A stretch of DNA of 64,000 nucleotides from Neomoorella carbonis (GTDB lineage Bacteria; Bacillota; DSM-521; Neomoorellales; Neomoorellaceae), in assembly GCF_045278715.1 (NCBI RefSeq), contig NZ_CP136420.1:1054001-1118000 (forward strand), read 5' to 3'. Each line of letters starts with the position of its first letter. Position 1 is the first letter of the stretch. The position numbers and the translations under genes were made by a program. The notes under the pieces are model-generated. The model was not told the origin of the DNA. It made no database searches and saw nothing but the letters and a program-made list of their open reading frames with translations. This document shows positions 1 through 8,312 of this stretch, one piece after another.

Positions 1-1400
1 CAGTAATAAACCGCAAGATAAAAGAGGGCATAAAAATAGTTGGAGCCATTGTCCAGAAGGATGATGGAGTTTTGATTAACAATCGTCTCGAAGGTTCTAT
101 TCCGGTAGTTGATGAGGTTAAATATATCGAAAAGGTTCCCGTTGGTATGCTGGCAGCAGTGGAGGTAGCTGAACCAGGAAAAACAATTGAAGTGCTTTCT
201 AATCCCTATGGAATTGCAACCGTGTTTGGTTTAAATCCTGAGGAAACTAAAATGGTAATCCCGGTAGCACGAGCGTTAATCGGCAATCGGTCAGGAGTCG
301 TTATTAGAACACCACATGGGGATGTAAAAGCTCGGCGTATACCGGCGGGAAAGTTGTCCATTTTGGGCGAGCGGCATAAGGCGGAGATCGATGTACAGAT
401 GGGTGCTGAGGAGATTATGTCCTCAGTAGAGAAGGTTCAGCCGGTTATCGACGTCCGCGGTGAGCCGGGAACCAATGTTGGGGGTATGATGGAACGGGTT
501 CGGAGCACAATGAGCAAGCTTACAGGGCAACCGTTGGAAAATGTTGCCATTCAGGACATTTTAGCTGTTGATACCTTTGTGCCAAAGGAAGTAGTCGGTG
601 GGGTTGCTGGCGAGTTCTCGCTGGAGAATGCAGTTGGCATTGCCGCCATGGTAAAGACGAGTCGTATCCCTATGGAACAAATTGCGGCTGTTTTAGAAAG
701 GGAAATCGGGGTAAGGGTGGAAATTGAGGGTGTGGAGGCCAATATGGCGATTTTGGGTGCCCTCACCACTCCGGGAACCGACAAACCTCTTGCTATTGTA
801 GACATAGGAGGGGGTTCCACTGATGCGGCGATTATTAGTAAGGAGGATGTTATTCATTCCACCCACCTGGCCGGGGCAGGAGACATGGTGACGATGCTGA
901 TACAATCGGAGCTGGGGTTGGATAGCCGGGAGTTAGCCGAAGATATTAAGTGCTACCCACTAGGAAAGGCAGAAAGTATGTTCCATATTCGCTTGGAAGA
1001 TGGCACGGTTAAGTTTTTCAGTACGCCTCTGGACCCCAAGCTTTTCGCTCGGGTGGTGGTCCTCAAGGAAGGAAACATGGTGCCCATACCAACAGAACAT
1101 TCCATGGAGCGAATTAGGCTGGTGCGCCGCGAGGCTAAGCGAAAGGTTTTTGTTACTAACGTCTTGAGGGCTCTAAGAAGGATCGCGCCAGGCGGTAATA
1201 TTCGGCTGATAGATTTTGTCGTCATGGTAGGCGGTTCGGCGCTTGATTTTGAAATCCCGGAAATGATAACGGATGCTTTAGCTGAGTACAGGGTTGTGGC
1301 CGGGCGTGCGAATGTCCGCGGGAGTTTGGGGCCGCGGAATGCTGTGGCCACAGGCCTGGTCCTTTCTTACTATAATCGCATAGGGCGCAGAGGTAATTAA
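1..1400 (+). CDS. ddrA: Diol dehydratase reactivase large subunit (5'-truncated by window edge)
   Basis: This is the ATP-dependent chaperone subunit that swaps damaged cobalamin out of B12-dependent diol/glycerol dehydratase. The reading frame is open back to base 3 with no stop, and the residues before the first TTG (position 72) already match the family (a KDDGVL-INNRL segment). The gene therefore starts upstream and about 160 residues are missing. Visible hallmarks are LSNPYGIATVFGL, RGEPGT, the actin/Hsp70-type phosphate loop DIGGGSTDAA and the C-terminal GPRNAVATG. It is followed one base later by the small subunit. Its position at the head of the window implies that the dehydratase genes (pduCDE-like) lie immediately upstream. 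Family assignment is very secure. Confidence 0.96.
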   Translation, partial: VINRKIKEGIKIVGAIVQKDDGVLINNRLEGSIPVVDEVKYIEKVPVGMLAAVEVAEPGKTIEVLSNPYGIATVFGLNPEETKMVIPVARALIGNRSGVVIRTPHGDVKARRIPAGKLSILGERHKAEIDVQMGAEEIMSSVEKVQPVIDVRGEPGTNVGGMMERVRSTMSKLTGQPLENVAIQDILAVDTFVPKEVVGGVAGEFSLENAVGIAAMVKTSRIPMEQIAAVLEREIGVRVEIEGVEANMAILGALTTPGTDKPLAIVDIGGGSTDAAIISKEDVIHSTHLAGAGDMVTMLIQSELGLDSRELAEDIKCYPLGKAESMFHIRLEDGTVKFFSTPLDPKLFARVVVLKEGNMVPIPTEHSMERIRLVRREAKRKVFVTNVLRALRRIAPGGNIRLIDFVVMVGGSALDFEIPEMITDALAEYRVVAGRANVRGSLGPRNAVATGLVLSYYNRIGRRGN

Positions 1401-1401
1401 T

Positions 1402-1902
1402 ATGCGTGAAGAAAGGTCGAAAATGGAGCCCCCGAGCATAATAATCTTCCATTCACCAGGTGAGGGGAGCTGCACGTTTGTTCAGCAAGTTCTTCTGGGA
1501 ATTGAAGAGGAAGGATTACCTGCGTCTGCAATTGAGAGATCGGGATCAAGTATTGAACTTGCAGAAGCGGCGGCAGGGATGTCAGCTTTCGGTGTAGGCG
1601 TAGGTATAGATGAGCAAGGTAACATTGCCTTGACTCATTACCGGATGCCCCAGGGTCAACCTGTGTTCCATGTTTCCGGGGAAACAAGTTCAGTCATTGC
1701 AAGGATTGTGGGGACCGATGCTGCACGTCTGGTTAAGGGGAGGCCGCTTGTTTCGGGGGTAGGTGATAGTGCGGCTTTGGCCCCGGAGGCCAATATGGAA
1801 GCCTTGCCTCAGGATAAAGAGGCAGGCGAGAAATATCCAGTGCTGGATAGTGCCCAAATTGCCGAGGTAGTGCGTGCGGCTCTACGCCAGTTGTCAGGTT
1901 GA
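1402..1902 (+). CDS. ddrB: Diol dehydratase reactivase small subunit with extended C-terminus
   Basis: This is the partner of the large reactivase subunit and begins one base after its stop codon. The first ~115 residues follow the DdrB/PduH family, with SPGEGSCTFVQQVLLGIEEEG near the N-terminus and the FGVGVGID and RLVKGRPL motifs. Family members are usually about 115-125 residues, whereas this one has 166. The extra tail is a low-complexity Ala/Glu linker followed by a short predicted amphipathic helix (DSAQIAEVVRAALRQL). That linker-plus-helix layout resembles the encapsulation peptides that bring cargo into BMC shells. The targeting role is inference; the family call is firm. Confidence 0.9.
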   Translation: MREERSKMEPPSIIIFHSPGEGSCTFVQQVLLGIEEEGLPASAIERSGSSIELAEAAAGMSAFGVGVGIDEQGNIALTHYRMPQGQPVFHVSGETSSVIARIVGTDAARLVKGRPLVSGVGDSAALAPEANMEALPQDKEAGEKYPVLDSAQIAEVVRAALRQLSG

Positions 1903-1998
1903 GGGGGCTACTCGTAGGAGGCCGCAGCCTTTAGGAGCAAGTTGTTGGTTGCGGTGAGAAAATAGTTGTGCTGTTTTGGTCCTTGGAGGTAGGAAAAG

Positions 1999-2655
1999 AT
2001 GTTGCTGAACGAAGAGACGCTCGTGCGTGAAGTAGTTAAAAGGATAATGGAGATACAGGCCCAAGGTGAGAAAATCTTCATTCCCGTGGGCATTTCAAAC
2101 CATCATGTCCACCTGTGCCAAGCAGACGTAGAGAAGTTATTTGGTCAGGGGTACCAACTGAAAGTTTGGAGGGAACTGTCGCAGCCCGGTTATTACGCTG
2201 CGGAGGAGACTGTCGTCCTAGTTGGCCCCAAAGGCGTTTTAGCAGAAGTTAGAGTTCTGGGTCCCCCAAGAAAGAATACTCAGGTCGAACTTTTAATTGG
2301 CGACGGGTATAGGTTAGGGCTTGAGCTGCCAGTGCGGGAATCAGGTTCCACGGAGGCCTCCCCATGCTTGACAATTGTAGGTCCTAAGGGCGCGGTTACT
2401 ATGTGTCACGGGGTAATGGCTGCAGCGCGGCATATTCATATGAATAGCTGTGACGCCCAACGGTGGCGTATTCATGAAGGGGAGTTGGTTCGGGTAAGGA
2501 CAACCGGGGAAAGGTCAGTGGTGTTTAACAATGTCAGGGTGCGTATAGGCGATAAGTATATAACTGAATTGCATCTTGATATAGAGGAGGCCAACGCTGC
2601 AAATTTAAGAGCGGGTGACCAGGTTGAGCTGTTGCTGGAAAGTGATGTGAATTAG
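1999..2655 (+). CDS. pduL: BMC phosphotransacylase PduL
   Basis: This phosphate propanoyltransferase converts acyl-CoA plus phosphate to acyl phosphate plus CoA, recycling CoA inside the microcompartment. The protein has 218 residues. Residues 1-20 form a predicted amphipathic helix (LVREVVKRIMEI) typical of the PduL encapsulation peptide. Next come the metal-binding HHVHL motif (residues 35-39) and a second His cluster (ARHIHM) in the C-terminal half-domain. The ATG start is preceded by GGAGG with good spacing. The 96 bases before it contain no gene. It sits directly upstream of the aldehyde dehydrogenase whose product it uses. Confidence 0.95.
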   Translation: MLLNEETLVREVVKRIMEIQAQGEKIFIPVGISNHHVHLCQADVEKLFGQGYQLKVWRELSQPGYYAAEETVVLVGPKGVLAEVRVLGPPRKNTQVELLIGDGYRLGLELPVRESGSTEASPCLTIVGPKGAVTMCHGVMAAARHIHMNSCDAQRWRIHEGELVRVRTTGERSVVFNNVRVRIGDKYITELHLDIEEANAANLRAGDQVELLLESDVN

Positions 2656-2695
2656 TAACGGCCTATCAGTAATCCCATCTAGAGGCTGAATTTAC

Positions 2696-4132
2696 ATGGA
2701 GGTGTTTACGGAGATGCAGGTGGAGGAGATTGTAAGGATAGTTGTGGAGCAAGTTAGGTCCCGGCTTCTGGCAGATGAAGGCGGCCCTGCTGCTATTGCG
2801 CCATCCCATTCGACAGGCATTTTTGACGAAATTGAAGAAGCCGTGGCGGCAGCCAGTGAAGCCCAGGCGGCTTTACTTCGCTTGGGATTAGAAAAACGAG
2901 GCGAGATCATCCAGGCCATGCGTAATGCAGCGGTAGCCAATGCAGAAGTATTTGCTCGTATGGCAGTTGAAGAAACAGGAATGGGCCGTTTCCAGGACAA
3001 GGTTACGAAGAACCTTGTCGCAGCTTTAAAAACACCAGGCATAGAGGACATCCGTCCAGAAGTTATGTCTGGCGACCATGGCTTAACCTTGGAGGAAAGG
3101 CAGCCATTTGGGGTTATAGCTTCTATAACTCCTTCCACAAATCCTTCCGAGACGGTGGTTAATAACGGTATAGGGATGATAGCTGCAGGGAATTCAGTGG
3201 TAATCAGCCCTCATCCAGGAGCCAAGGGCGTAACTCTCAAAGCTGTCGAAGTACTAAACCAGGCTATCCAGGAAGCTGGAGGCCCTCCCAACTTGTTGGT
3301 GTCTGTTCGTGAGCCTACAATCCAAAAGACACAAGACCTGATAAAGCACCCGAAGATCAGTTTAGTGGTAGCTACCGGTGGGCCAGGGGTTGTTCAAGCA
3401 GTACTGTGTTCAGGGAAGAAGGCCATTGGAGCTGGAGCAGGGAATCCGCCGGCAATAGTAGATGACACAGCGGACATCTGTAAAGCTGCCAGAGATATCG
3501 TGGCAGGTAACAGCTTTGATAACGGAATCAATTGTATTGGGGAAAAAGAGGTCCTGGTAGTAGAGACGGTAGCCGATCAATTAATTGAGGAGATGCAGAA
3601 ATGTGGTGCATACCTTTTGCGGAATAAGGAAGAGATTGAACGGTTAGTGAGATTAGTTACCACCCAGGAAGGGCAGATTAACAAGGCTTTTGTTGGTAAA
3701 GACGCAACAAGCATTCTGAAGGAGATCGGTATTTCTGCTCCCAAGGACACCAAAAGTATTATCTTCGAAGTACAGGCAGACCACGTTACTGTGATGGAAG
3801 AATTCCTCATGCCCATTCTTCCTATTGTGCGCGTGAAGGATATCAACGAAGCAATTGAGTTAGCGGTTTGTATTGAAGGAGGTCGGCACCATACGGCGGT
3901 GATTCATTCCAAGAATGTGGATAATATGACCCGCTTTGCGCTGGCAATAAAGACCACGATTTTTGTTAAGAATGGACCTTCCTTCAACGGAGTCGGTATT
4001 GGTGGTGAAGGATATACGACGATGACAATTGCGGGGCCTACGGGAGAAGGTTTAACATCAGCCCGTAATTTCACCCGTGTTCAGCGGTGTGTATTGGTCG
4101 AGGGTTTTAATTTACGTGGTAAGGCGCAATAG
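2696..4132 (+). CDS. pduP: CoA-acylating aldehyde dehydrogenase of BMC (PduP/EutE family)
   Basis: This enzyme oxidises the dehydratase-derived aldehyde to acyl-CoA with NAD and CoA. It is 478 residues long, the usual size of PduP. The first ~20 residues form an amphipathic helix (VEEIVRIVVEQVRSRLL), the encapsulation-peptide signature, followed by a flexible linker and the ALDH fold. The catalytic cysteine is Cys280, in NGINCIGEKE, and the ITPSTNPSET and GAGNPPAIVD motifs are present. The downstream kinase starts shortly after, so translation is probably linked. Substrate length cannot be read from sequence; propionaldehyde is the likely one given the diol-dehydratase context. Confidence 0.95.
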   Translation: MEVFTEMQVEEIVRIVVEQVRSRLLADEGGPAAIAPSHSTGIFDEIEEAVAAASEAQAALLRLGLEKRGEIIQAMRNAAVANAEVFARMAVEETGMGRFQDKVTKNLVAALKTPGIEDIRPEVMSGDHGLTLEERQPFGVIASITPSTNPSETVVNNGIGMIAAGNSVVISPHPGAKGVTLKAVEVLNQAIQEAGGPPNLLVSVREPTIQKTQDLIKHPKISLVVATGGPGVVQAVLCSGKKAIGAGAGNPPAIVDDTADICKAARDIVAGNSFDNGINCIGEKEVLVVETVADQLIEEMQKCGAYLLRNKEEIERLVRLVTTQEGQINKAFVGKDATSILKEIGISAPKDTKSIIFEVQADHVTVMEEFLMPILPIVRVKDINEAIELAVCIEGGRHHTAVIHSKNVDNMTRFALAIKTTIFVKNGPSFNGVGIGGEGYTTMTIAGPTGEGLTSARNFTRVQRCVLVEGFNLRGKAQ

Positions 4133-4148
4133 TGAAGGAGATGGCATC

Positions 4149-5216
4149 TTGTTCAAAATACTGGTCCTTAATCCAGGCTCAACATCGACAAAAACATATA
4201 TTTACGAGGGTTCCATAGAAGTACAACAACAGACACTGCGTCACGATGTTCAAAAAATAGGGAAATACCCAACCGTCGTTAGCCAGCTAGAATTCCGCTT
4301 GGGAATAATCAAAGAGTGGTTGGCCAGCGTGGGTAGAAGAGTAAAGGATTTTGACGCTATTGCTGCCCGGGGCGGCGCGTTAAAACCGATTGTTAGTGGA
4401 ACCTACCTGGTTAACGAACGTATAATAGAGGACTTGCGCGAGGCAAGATACGGGGAACATGCTTCCAACCTTGGGGCTTTGATTGCAAAGGCATTGGTAG
4501 AAGGAACCTCAGTACCTGCCTTCATAGTAGACCCAATTGTGGTGGATGAGTTGCAGCCAGAAGCCCGCCTCTCTGGTCATCCCCTGCTTCCACGTAGGAG
4601 CATATTTCATGCGCTGAATCAAAAAGCAGTGGCTCGCCGTGCAGCTAAAGATCTGGGCAAGCGGTATCAGGATTGCAGACTGGTGGTAGCCCACTTAGGA
4701 GGAGGAATTTCTGTAGCCGCTCATGACCGCGGACAGGTGGTAGATGTCAATAACGCTTTGGACGGCGAAGGACCTTTTACGCCAGAAAGATCGGGCACAT
4801 TACCAGCTGGGCAATTGGTTGAGTTATGTTTTAGCGGCAAATATTCGAGGGATGAGGTTATGAGGATGGTTAAAGGGAAAGGGGGGCTGGCAGCATACTT
4901 GGGTACTACGGATGTTCGCGAAGTCGAGAAGCGGATTGCTGAAGGAGATCCCGAAGCTGAGGCAGTTTTTAGAGCAATGGCGTATCAAATTAGTAAAGAG
5001 ATTGGTGCACAAAGTGCCGTCTTAGAAGGTAAAGTAGATGCTATTGTCTTAACTGGAGGAATTGCCTATTCAGAACGGTTGGTAAAGTTAGTTAGTGATC
5101 GAGTGAAGGCTTTTGCGCCTGTCTTAGTTTACCCTGGCGAAGATGAAGGTAGAGCTTTAGCCGAAGGGGTTTTGAGAGTACTGGAGGGAGAGGAGAGAGC
5201 ACTAGAGTATATCTAA
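4149..5216 (+). CDS. Butyrate-kinase-type acyl kinase
   Basis: This is an acyl phosphate to ATP kinase of the acetate/butyrate kinase (ASKHA) superfamily. It has the phosphate-binding N-terminus LVLNPGSTSTKTY, VAHLGGGISVAAH, and GGIAYSERLV near the C-terminus. A longer open frame begins at 4077 inside pduP, but TTG 4149 has AAGGAG about nine bases upstream and gives ~355 residues, the size of butyrate kinases. In classical pdu operons this step is done by the propionate kinase PduW, which belongs to the acetate-kinase branch. Here a Buk-branch enzyme occupies the slot, so it probably acts on the acyl phosphate made by PduL. Confidence 0.88.
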   Translation: MFKILVLNPGSTSTKTYIYEGSIEVQQQTLRHDVQKIGKYPTVVSQLEFRLGIIKEWLASVGRRVKDFDAIAARGGALKPIVSGTYLVNERIIEDLREARYGEHASNLGALIAKALVEGTSVPAFIVDPIVVDELQPEARLSGHPLLPRRSIFHALNQKAVARRAAKDLGKRYQDCRLVVAHLGGGISVAAHDRGQVVDVNNALDGEGPFTPERSGTLPAGQLVELCFSGKYSRDEVMRMVKGKGGLAAYLGTTDVREVEKRIAEGDPEAEAVFRAMAYQISKEIGAQSAVLEGKVDAIVLTGGIAYSERLVKLVSDRVKAFAPVLVYPGEDEGRALAEGVLRVLEGEERALEYI

Positions 5217-5437
5217 GAGTTATCCTGTTTTCTCATCAACAGGTTAATGCACGTTCGGCAAAAGGAGTACAACGGAGCAGAATTATTATGTAGCTCCAGT
5301 GTTGGTAGAGATGCTAATCTTCCGTGATGAATGAAGAGAGTTGACGGTGATGAGTACATGAAGTATTTGTTAACCAAGTTAACTAGCCCCCAAACGGATA
5401 GTACCTCGCCTTCGAAAGGCCGAGGGAGGTGACGTGC

Positions 5438-6124
5438 GTGGCAAACCAGCAAGCATTGGGACTTATTGAGGCGGTGGGACTTCCAGCTGCTATTGAAGCA
5501 GCGGATGCTGCAGTTAAAGCTGCTAACGTTAAGCTTCTGGGTTACGAACTGACAAAGGGTGGAGGTAAGGTAACTATCAAGTTTACCGGGGATGTAGCAG
5601 CGGTACAGGCTGCGGTGACGGCTGGTGTAGCTGCAGCGGACCGGGTAGGTAAAGTAGTAAGCAAACTCGTTATTGCAAGGCCACACGATGATCTTGAAAA
5701 AATAATCTATACGCCAGAGACGGTAGGAGAAGCCCAGCAACCGCTGCGGGTAGGCGAAGGGGAAGAGGTTAGAGGCCAGACAGAACAAGAAAAAGAAGAG
5801 GAAATCTTGCGAGGCAAACAACTTGCTAGCTCACCAATGCTTCTAGCGGCGGAGCCCCAATTACCAGAAAAGTTATTGGATGGTGGGGCCGTAGAGGCAA
5901 CTAACCGGTCTATAGTCGAAGGGCCGCAGGAGGCTTCAGGCGACGCCAGTTCGACTCAGATGGATGAGCGGCAAAGTGAAACGGGTGAACCGGTTTCACA
6001 AACTAGAGAAGATGAAATAAAGAACTCGGCTCAAAAAACGTGTAATTACTGTGGTGACCCAGCTTGCCCTCGCCGCAAGGGCGAACCTAGGTCGTATTGT
6101 ATTCACTATAAAAAATTAGGATAA
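5438..6124 (+). CDS. pduK: BMC-H shell protein with C-terminal cysteine motif (PduK-like)
   Basis: This is a hexameric microcompartment shell protein. Residues 1-90 are a single BMC domain (ALGLIEAVGLPAAIEAADAA, ending VIARPHDDL). They are followed by ~100 residues of acidic, Glu/Gln-rich low-complexity linker and a C-terminal CxxCx4Cx11C cluster (CNYCGDPACPRRKG). A similar cysteine-bearing tail is found on PduK of enteric pdu operons and may bind zinc or an Fe-S cluster. The GTG at 5438 is preferred over 5429 because GGGAGGT ends about seven bases before it. The 221 bases between the kinase and this gene contain no supportable gene. Confidence 0.9.
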   Translation: MANQQALGLIEAVGLPAAIEAADAAVKAANVKLLGYELTKGGGKVTIKFTGDVAAVQAAVTAGVAAADRVGKVVSKLVIARPHDDLEKIIYTPETVGEAQQPLRVGEGEEVRGQTEQEKEEEILRGKQLASSPMLLAAEPQLPEKLLDGGAVEATNRSIVEGPQEASGDASSTQMDERQSETGEPVSQTREDEIKNSAQKTCNYCGDPACPRRKGEPRSYCIHYKKLG

Positions 6125-6398
6125 GAAATTCAAAGAGAAAGTGACAGGTAGCTGATGCGGCTTGGTCGTTATAAAGGGCTTCCAAAGGAAAGATAGCGTA
6201 TAGGAGGACAGCGTTAACGAAGGTAAAGCTGACATCTGGGCTTGATAGCTGTTGCTAAACCAGATAGGCTATTTTACAAGTGTCTGTTGTCCTGTGCGCT
6301 ATGGCCTGTGTATTAACCTGTGGTGCTTTGAGGGTAATAACGTTAGGGGTTTCAACTGTGATTGTTACTATGAGGTCATGAAAAGTTGTTGGTAGGGA

Positions 6399-7232
6399 AT
6401 GAGGGAAATGAGCGAGTTGGAGAGTGCCAATGCATTAACTTGCGCCTTGACTAAACGTATGGCTCCACAACCCGCGTTAATACCCAAAGGGCCGGTACGG
6501 GTTGGGGTGGATATCGGTACGGCAAATGTGGTGAGTGTAGCTCTAAGCAGTGATGGTACACCACTGGCGGGCGAGATTACGCCAGCTCGGGTTGTTCGAG
6601 AAGGAATGATCACTGATTACCTGACGGCAGTTAAAATAGTACGTAACCAAATCCAGTCTTTGCGGGATCGCCTTGGCGCTGAACTAAAAAGGGGTGCGTC
6701 AGCAATACCTCCTGGCACGGAGGCTGGCAATACTAAAGTTACCCGTCATGTTCTCGAGGCAGCCGACCTTGAGGTTACTGCCATTGTTGACGAGCCTACT
6801 GCAGCCGCTAAGGTCCTGGGAATTAAAGAAGGAGTTGTGGTAGATATTGGTGGGGGAACAACGGGTATTTCAGTACTTCAGGACGGAAATGTAATCTATA
6901 CGGCCGATGAGCCGACAGGGGGAACTCACCTTGACCTGGTAATTGCTGGGCGTTTTGGGATATCTATCGAAGAGGCTGAGACTAGAAAGTGTGATCCTAC
7001 TTACCAGCCCCTTCTCTTACCTGTGGTAAGACCTGTATTAGAAAAAATGGCAACCATTGTCTGTCGTCACATTGAAGGTTATTCAGTATCGGCGGTCTAT
7101 CTAGTGGGTGGAACATGTGCTTTTCCAGGTCTTGTCCAGGTTATGCAAGAAGAACTTAAGCTACCCGTTTATCTGCCGCAAAACCCGTTGTTGGTAACTC
7201 CATTAGGTATTGCAATGTGCTGTGAGGGGTGA
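6399..7232 (+). CDS. eutJ: EutJ-like DnaK-type ATPase of BMC locus
   Basis: This is an Hsp70/actin-fold ATPase of the EutJ family, a chaperone-like protein found in many BMC operons whose exact role is unsettled. Motifs in order: VGVDIGTANVVSVAL (phosphate 1), EPTAAAKVLG, VVDIGGGTTGISVL (phosphate 2) and VYLVGGTCAFPGL (adenosine loop). At 277 residues it is the usual short EutJ length, lacking the Hsp70 substrate-binding domain. ATG 6408 is an equally plausible start. The 274 bases upstream hold no recognisable gene or RNA. The next gene begins seven bases after its stop. Confidence 0.9.
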   Translation: MREMSELESANALTCALTKRMAPQPALIPKGPVRVGVDIGTANVVSVALSSDGTPLAGEITPARVVREGMITDYLTAVKIVRNQIQSLRDRLGAELKRGASAIPPGTEAGNTKVTRHVLEAADLEVTAIVDEPTAAAKVLGIKEGVVVDIGGGTTGISVLQDGNVIYTADEPTGGTHLDLVIAGRFGISIEEAETRKCDPTYQPLLLPVVRPVLEKMATIVCRHIEGYSVSAVYLVGGTCAFPGLVQVMQEELKLPVYLPQNPLLVTPLGIAMCCEG

Positions 7233-7238
7233 TAAAGG

Positions 7239-8012
7239 GTGGAAGACCTCAGCTTTTTACAGAAAGTGGTAGAAGAAGTAATAAAACGGTTGAAAGTTGG
7301 AGACAGGAGAATACTTGCCTTGTTCTGTGGTGGCACGATAGGAGCCGAAGAAGGCCGGTCGGAACTGAAAAAACTGGTTACTGCAGGCTACAAAGTGCGT
7401 ATAGTTTTCACACCCGCAGCGGAAAAGGTACTAGGAGAAGAGTGGGTAAGGTCTGAGCTTGGTAATACCGAAATAATTACTGAAACAGACCGCAGATCGG
7501 CGAGCGAACTTCTGAAAGAAACCGATATAATTCTGGTGCCAGTACTCACCTTGAATTCGGCAGCGAAGGTTGCCCATGGGATTGCCGATACCTTAGTAAC
7601 AACGTTGATCATGTCCAGTTTGCTCTCAGGGAAATGTGTAGTGGCTGCGCGCAATGCCTGTGACTTGAATAATCCGATACGAGCCAAACTGGGCATGAAC
7701 CGGGGAAATGCGGCTTATCAAAGGCTATTTGCCGATTGTCTCACCCGTCTGGAGCAATATGGTATTCGGTTGGTGGACATACAGAACCTAGCCGCTGTTG
7801 TAGAAGGAGAAGTTGAGAGCTCTCAGTTTGCGGATGGGAGAGAAGCAGTTAAGGCTGCAGATAGAGGATTGGTATTTTCTGGTCGAATTCTAAGCAGAGC
7901 AGATGTTGCCACGTGGACCGAGCCGATACTTAAGGTAACTGACGGGACGCTGATTACACCGCTCGCTCGCGATGTTGCTCGTGACCGGGGAATTGAAATA
8001 ATCCAGAGCTAA
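7239..8012 (+). CDS. BMC-associated flavoprotein
   Basis: This is a Flavoprotein-family (HFCD, PF02441-like) protein often found in BMC operons, probably FMN-binding. The N-terminal ~20 residues (FLQKVVEEVIKRLK) form an amphipathic helix like the targeting peptides on PduL and PduP in this same operon, which suggests it is lumenal cargo. The core begins at ILALFCGGTIGA and continues with PVLTLNSAAKVAHGIADTL and a conserved AARNACDLNNP stretch. It uses a GTG start after GAGGGG. The function is unproven. A redox partner of the PduS-type protein encoded two genes downstream, or a cofactor-handling role, is possible. Confidence 0.78.
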   Translation: MEDLSFLQKVVEEVIKRLKVGDRRILALFCGGTIGAEEGRSELKKLVTAGYKVRIVFTPAAEKVLGEEWVRSELGNTEIITETDRRSASELLKETDIILVPVLTLNSAAKVAHGIADTLVTTLIMSSLLSGKCVVAARNACDLNNPIRAKLGMNRGNAAYQRLFADCLTRLEQYGIRLVDIQNLAAVVEGEVESSQFADGREAVKAADRGLVFSGRILSRADVATWTEPILKVTDGTLITPLARDVARDRGIEIIQS

Positions 8013-8039
8013 GAGCTCATGGAAAGGCGGAAAAATGAT

Positions 8040-8312
8040 ATGATTATTGGAAAAGTTGTCGGAACCGTAGTAGCCACAAAAAAAGATGAACGCTTAGTGG
8101 GAAATAAACTTCTCATAATTCGGCCATTGGGTACAAATGGACAATTTGAGGGTGCCACTATGGTGGTGGTTGATGCTGTGGGGGCGGGCATCGGGGAAGT
8201 AGTTCTCATTTGTAGGGGGAGTTCTGCTCGGAAGGCGGTTGGCGTCCTTGATTCCCCGGTCGATGCAGCGATAGTAGGTATTGTAGATACCATGGAGGTC
8301 GAAGAGCAATGA
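8040..8312 (+). CDS. pduN: BMC pentameric vertex protein (PduN/EutN/CcmL family)
   Basis: This small BMC-P protein forms the pentamers that cap the vertices of the shell. The family signature is clear: IIGKVVGTVVATKKDE at the N-terminus, KLLIIRPL, VVVDAVGAGIGEVVLICRGS and a C-terminal AAIVGIVD. An upstream in-frame ATG at 8019 exists. ATG 8040 is preferred because it starts exactly at the conserved MIIGKV and has a purine-rich GGAAAGGCGG upstream. The stop overlaps the start of pduO (ATGA), so the two are translationally coupled. Confidence 0.92.
   Translation: MIIGKVVGTVVATKKDERLVGNKLLIIRPLGTNGQFEGATMVVVDAVGAGIGEVVLICRGSSARKAVGVLDSPVDAAIVGIVDTMEVEEQ

Noticed and set aside
951..1351. Long antisense frames opposite ddrA, pduP, topA, hslU, codY and others
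   Set aside because: They mirror GC-rich codon patterns of the real genes, lack ribosome-binding sites and show no family motifs.
5217..5437. Cobalamin riboswitch or small gene in the BMC operon gaps (also 6125-6398)
   Set aside because: No B12-box-like sequence and no frame with a convincing RBS; both gaps look like ordinary intergenic sequence. A riboswitch could lie upstream of the window.
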